A stretch of 8,333 bases of DNA from Planctomycetota bacterium (GTDB lineage: Bacteria > Planctomycetota > Planctomycetia > Pirellulales > Lacipirellulaceae). Below are positions 6,491 through 8,333 of the stretch, one piece after another. Made by a program: the position numbers and the translations under genes. Below the pieces are notes generated by a model. It was not told the origin of the DNA. It worked only from the letters and a program-made list of their open reading frames with translations, and made no database searches. Location of the stretch: NCBI GenBank assembly GCA_029259975.1, contig JAJDEE010000019.1, forward strand, positions 1-8,333. The letters are read 5' to 3'. How positions within the stretch are numbered: the stretch's first letter is position 1; each line of letters starts with the position of its first letter.

Positions 6491-7180
6491 ATGACACGCT
6501 GGTTTCCCCAATCGATTCGTCTGCTGTTCTATCGCACTGTCCAGCGCTGCGTGCAAGCTCTGCCAGCCAGCTTGCTGAGAGTTCGTCCGTTTGGCGTTTA
6601 TGAAATTCGCTTGTTACCAAGTACACCTCGGCCAGATGGAAATACTGCGCATCCTGCGTGCCAGATACGTTGGATCGATTCGCATGCCGAAGCGAGTGGT
6701 CTCGGCGATCTTGCCACCCCCGAGAATATGGCTACGTGGAATGGCACCACGTGCCGTGCTGCCGCAGTCTGGCAAAACGATCAGCCGGTGGCGGTTGCTT
6801 GGATCGCTACCGAGTCATTTACCGAGAGCGAGCTGGGCCTCCACTTTCTATTGGACGACGATGAGGCTTGGCTTTTTGCGTCTGTCGTAGCGCCCTTGTT
6901 GCGTCGCCAAGGTTTGTATCAGCAGTTACTAGAGTTTGTGAAGTCGGAACTGGCTCACGACGGTTCGACACCCGCAAGCTATCGCATCTTGCTAGGCGTT
7001 TCTAAGGGTAACCAACCTTCGCAAAAAGCGCACGGTCGGCAAGGTGCGGAGCAGCTGGGAACCATCTTTGCGATCAAAAGCTTAGGACTGTCGTGGTGCC
7101 AAGTCGGCGGGCAAGTCTGTAGGATTTCGAGGCGGCCTTGGGCCTGGCGCAGAACGATCGAGCTGGCTGTTGAACGCTAG
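6491..7180 (+). CDS. GNAT-type acetyltransferase-like protein
   Basis: A 229-residue protein whose second half has the GNAT pattern. A strand pair CRAAAVWQNDQPVAVAWIA (about 88-106) leads to an acidic strand ELGLHFLLDDDEAW, then VVAPLLRRQGLYQQLLEFV. There R138-R139-Q-G141-L-Y matches the acetyl-CoA pyrophosphate loop (R/Q-x-x-G-x-A/G, with Y instead of a small last residue). Next comes ILLGVSKGNQPSQKAHGRQG, like the late strand and helix of GNAT proteins that use an asparagine and a small-residue helix. The N-terminal 50 residues are basic and unassigned. It starts 10 bp after the preceding stop with no clear Shine-Dalgarno, so it is probably the third gene of the protease operon. Substrate is unknown. 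A link to the exported proteases is not obvious, since this protein has no signal peptide. Confidence 0.7.
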   Translation: MTRWFPQSIRLLFYRTVQRCVQALPASLLRVRPFGVYEIRLLPSTPRPDGNTAHPACQIRWIDSHAEASGLGDLATPENMATWNGTTCRAAAVWQNDQPVAVAWIATESFTESELGLHFLLDDDEAWLFASVVAPLLRRQGLYQQLLEFVKSELAHDGSTPASYRILLGVSKGNQPSQKAHGRQGAEQLGTIFAIKSLGLSWCQVGGQVCRISRRPWAWRRTIELAVER

Positions 7181-7211
7181 CTTAGGACAAAGATTCTAGA
7201 AGAGGCCTGCT

Positions 7212-7221
7212 TGCGATCGCA
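7212..7221. repeat. TGCGATCGCA palindrome between convergent genes
   Basis: A perfect 10-bp palindrome in the 42-bp gap between the acetyltransferase and PEP-CTERM stop codons. It contains GCGATCGC, the octamer known as HIP1 in cyanobacteria. No T run follows on either strand, so terminator function is doubtful. A single copy has no clear meaning. Confidence 0.35.
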
Positions 7222-7222
7222 G

Positions 7223-7846
7223 CTATCTCTGAACTCTTCGTCTCGACGTTCCCAAAACTCCTGCGGTTGCCATGCCTAGAAGCAAAAAGGAGCTAGGCTC
7301 AGGAACAGCAGTCACTAATAGCCATCCTACCGCGGCGTCGGGCGCGGTACTTGTCGCATTTAGAATCTGGGCGATGGAAGTATTGAAATTAATGAAATCT
7401 CGCGTCGTTCCAATATCGTCATTACCATCGGGATCGGTCCAGATGTTTGTGATCTCACTTCCGACGGTAGGCCCCAGCAACGACAGTAGCGCCCCGCCAT
7501 CGTAATTCGAACCAGACGAGATCGTCGCAGCGCCACCTACGGCGAATCCATCCGACGCCATCAGCGCGCCATCATAAGTAATTCCTGCTGCAGCAAACAG
7601 GTCGTCAAATTCGCTTGGGACTGCTAGCCTTGCGTTGGCATAAGTCGTCTGGGCATTGGTCAAAGCAGCCGACAAATCTAAACCATCGCTAAACGACATG
7701 TCGAGATATCGCAGACCATCGGAAGGATTTCCGGCATCATCAATAATCGTCAAGTCGCCGCCATCTACGAGAACACCGAAGGACGAAGACGAGCTGAGAA
7801 TCACGAGGGTTGCACAGAGCAATAGCAAGCAAGCGTTACGACACAT
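7223..7846 (-). CDS. PEP-CTERM sorting domain protein
   Basis: A 207-residue exported protein with an N-terminal signal peptide (MCRNACLLLLCATLVILSS, cleavage near residue 24) and a C-terminal PEP-CTERM tripartite signal: VPEPSS (from 181), a hydrophobic segment LLLGMATAGVLG, and a basic tail RRRVQR. Such tails are recognised and cleaved by exosortase, which delivers the protein to the cell surface or extracellular matrix. The body is Asp/Ala/Gly/Ser-rich. It contains GLRYLDMSFSDGLDLSAAL and ANARLAVPSEFDDLFAAAGI, a pattern recalling the GLEWLD...AT..E..DLF repeats I associate with PEP-CTERM proteins of unknown function. GGAG (plus CTCC, 7855-7858) lies eight bases before the ATG. No exosortase gene is in the window. 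It is convergent with the acetyltransferase gene. Confidence 0.92.
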   Translation of the reverse strand: MCRNACLLLLCATLVILSSSSSFGVLVDGGDLTIIDDAGNPSDGLRYLDMSFSDGLDLSAALTNAQTTYANARLAVPSEFDDLFAAAGITYDGALMASDGFAVGGAATISSGSNYDGGALLSLLGPTVGSEITNIWTDPDGNDDIGTTRDFINFNTSIAQILNATSTAPDAAVGWLLVTAVPEPSSFLLLGMATAGVLGTSRRRVQR

Positions 7847-7894
7847 AAGGAAGGCTCCAGTTGGATTGGGCTGCGGATCAGTCTAATTTTGGTG

Positions 7895-7916
7895 AAAAGA
7901 TGCTCGAACCAGCATC
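7895..7916 (-). promoter_or_regulatory. hairpin with T run upstream of the PEP-CTERM gene
   Basis: On the minus strand GATGCT-GGTTCG-AGCATC (7916-7899) forms a perfect 6-bp stem with a six-base loop and is followed at once by TTTT (7898-7895). This looks like a small intrinsic terminator or attenuator facing the PEP-CTERM gene, whose ATG is about 50 bp further on. It could end transcription entering from the right, or lie in a regulated leader. Confidence 0.4.
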
Positions 7917-8016
7917 CTCTGAACATGAGACGACAATTCTAATCTAACGACTGGGCGTAAGCAACAGAAAGATCGCCAAGTTTGAAGACACGAAAAATCG
8001 CTCAGAAATAGCAGAG

Positions 8017-8038
8017 TTTGTCGAAAGATTTGTCGAAA
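8017..8038 (+). repeat. direct repeat TTTGTCGAAA x2
   Basis: TTTGTCGAAA occurs at 8017-8026 and 8029-8038, a 12-bp offset, in the gene-free stretch. It may be a small regulator site or simple tandem duplication; no partner is recognised. Confidence 0.35.
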
Positions 8039-8095
8039 AAGTGGAGAGCGGTTGTATCACGAATACTACTTTCAATAGTTCCAAAAACAAGGGAA

Positions 8096-8158
8096 GAACG
8101 CTAATCTTCGCTAATCTGCACTAATCGTATTAGCGAAGATTAGTGCAGATTAGTGTTC
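8096..8158. repeat. 63-bp inverted repeat built of 10-bp units
   Basis: The arms 8096-8125 and 8129-8158 pair around a three-base centre with 25 Watson-Crick pairs, two G-T pairs and three mismatches. Each arm has a 10-bp period: CTAATCTTCG / CTAATCTGCA / CTAATCG on the left, ATTAGCGAAG / ATTAGTGCAG / ATTAGTGTTC on the right. Shifting by one unit gives two alternative perfect 15-bp pairings (8101-8115 with 8129-8143; 8111-8125 with 8139-8153). It is probably a dispersed repeat or structured element rather than a terminator, as no T run follows. Confidence 0.7.
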
Positions 8159-8201
8159 CAAATTACAGTTTCTGGTCTTTCTTTTCCACAGAATTTGGAA
8201 C
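8155..8201. repeat. 10-bp inverted repeat GTTCCAAATT / AATTTGGAAC
   Basis: GTTCCAAATT (8155-8164) and AATTTGGAAC (8192-8201) are perfect reverse complements around a 27-base pyrimidine-rich loop. The left arm shares its first four bases with the end of the 8096-8158 repeat, so the two structures would compete for those bases. Confidence 0.45.
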
Positions 8202-8258
8202 CACTGAGGCTAATTCAGGGGCGATATCAAAATCCAAAGGCAACATTTCACTAAATCG

Positions 8259-8333
8259 CCGAACCGCGACCGAGAGGGAGCGTTCAATCAGGCGTCGAAT
8301 TCGACTGGACGCTCCCTCACGGTCGCGGTTCGG
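8259..8333. repeat. 75-bp near-perfect palindrome at the window edge
   Basis: The arms 8259-8282 and 8310-8333 (CCGAACCGCGACCG-A-GAGGGAGCG and its complement) match at 23 of 24 positions; the mismatch is A8273/A8319. The 27-base interior adds further pairs and holds a second perfect palindrome, GTCGAATTCGAC (8294-8305). The right arm ends exactly at the last base, so the repeat may continue. GC is much higher than in the DNA just to the left. It looks like a REP- or MITE-like dispersed palindrome. Confidence 0.7.

Larger units (their letters stand above)
7847..8333. other. gene-poor intergenic stretch rich in repeats
   Basis: About 490 bp upstream of the PEP-CTERM gene with no supported gene. 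It is visibly more AT-rich than the flanking genes up to about 8255. A 55-codon open stretch (about 7954-8124, plus) lacks ATG, GTG or TTG near its beginning and ends inside the 8096-8158 repeat, so it is not called. The stretch contains the hairpin and repeats listed separately, closing with a large palindrome at the window edge. Confidence 0.6.

Noticed and set aside
7847..7930. Sigma-54 promoter upstream of the PEP-CTERM gene, controlled by the window's NtrC-family regulator
   Set aside because: PEP-CTERM genes in some bacteria are run by PrsK/PrsR and sigma-54, so I looked for a GG-N10-GC element; none fits here. Nor does the kinase show features that mark it as PrsK.
7954..8124. Short open plus-strand stretch with protein-like composition (about 55 codons)
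   Set aside because: No ATG, GTG or TTG start or ribosome-binding site near its beginning, and it ends within the 8096-8158 repeat. It could be a gene remnant, but there is not enough to call one.
8096..8333. CRISPR array
   Set aside because: The repeats are inverted and contiguous with 10-bp units; there are no regular direct repeats of 25-40 bp with unique spacers and no cas genes.

Overview
The window looks like a planctomycete chromosome, probably of the Pirellulales/Pirellulaceae type. The evidence is a PEP-CTERM surface protein, a pair of planctomycete-style trypsin/PDZ proteins (one with a TDCTLVGGDSGGPL active-site block), a LexA with a non-proteobacterial recognition helix, moderate GC, and palindromic repeats in the long intergenic stretch. 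The assignment rests on motif recognition only.

Left part (1-3309): the first codons of a gene leaving the window on the minus strand (1-29) face a two-gene signalling operon on the plus strand across a 270-bp divergent control region. The operon encodes a membrane sensor histidine kinase (300-1952) and an NtrC-family response regulator with receiver, sigma-54 AAA+ and Fis-type HTH domains (1963-3309). The kinase should phosphorylate the regulator, which would then activate sigma-54 promoters that are not obvious in this window. The regulator's best ribosome-binding site points to an ATC codon at 1933 rather than the TTG at 1963.

Centre (3370-7180): lexA (3407-4003, minus) converges on the signalling operon and is divergent from a plus-strand three-gene run. 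That run holds an exported S1C protease with an intact His/Asp/Ser triad and a C-terminal PDZ (4295-5362), an overlapping gene for an exported protease-like protein (5359-6480), and a GNAT-type acetyltransferase (6491-7180). The second protease-like protein has lost the catalytic His and Ser, and its PDZ domain sits inside the trypsin fold. The active/inactive pair, joined by an ATGA overlap, is the most unusual system here. The lexA/protease intergenic region carries two GTAC-type half-palindromes 21 bp apart, which could be a LexA operator shared by both directions.

Right part (7181-8333): a minus-strand PEP-CTERM protein (7223-7846) is followed by about 490 bp with no convincing gene. This stretch is rich in structure: a hairpin with a T run upstream of the PEP-CTERM gene, a 63-bp inverted repeat made of 10-bp units that can pair in two registers, a 10-bp inverted repeat, and a 75-bp near-perfect palindrome reaching the window edge. 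These look like dispersed repeat elements or structured RNA, but copy number cannot be judged from one window.
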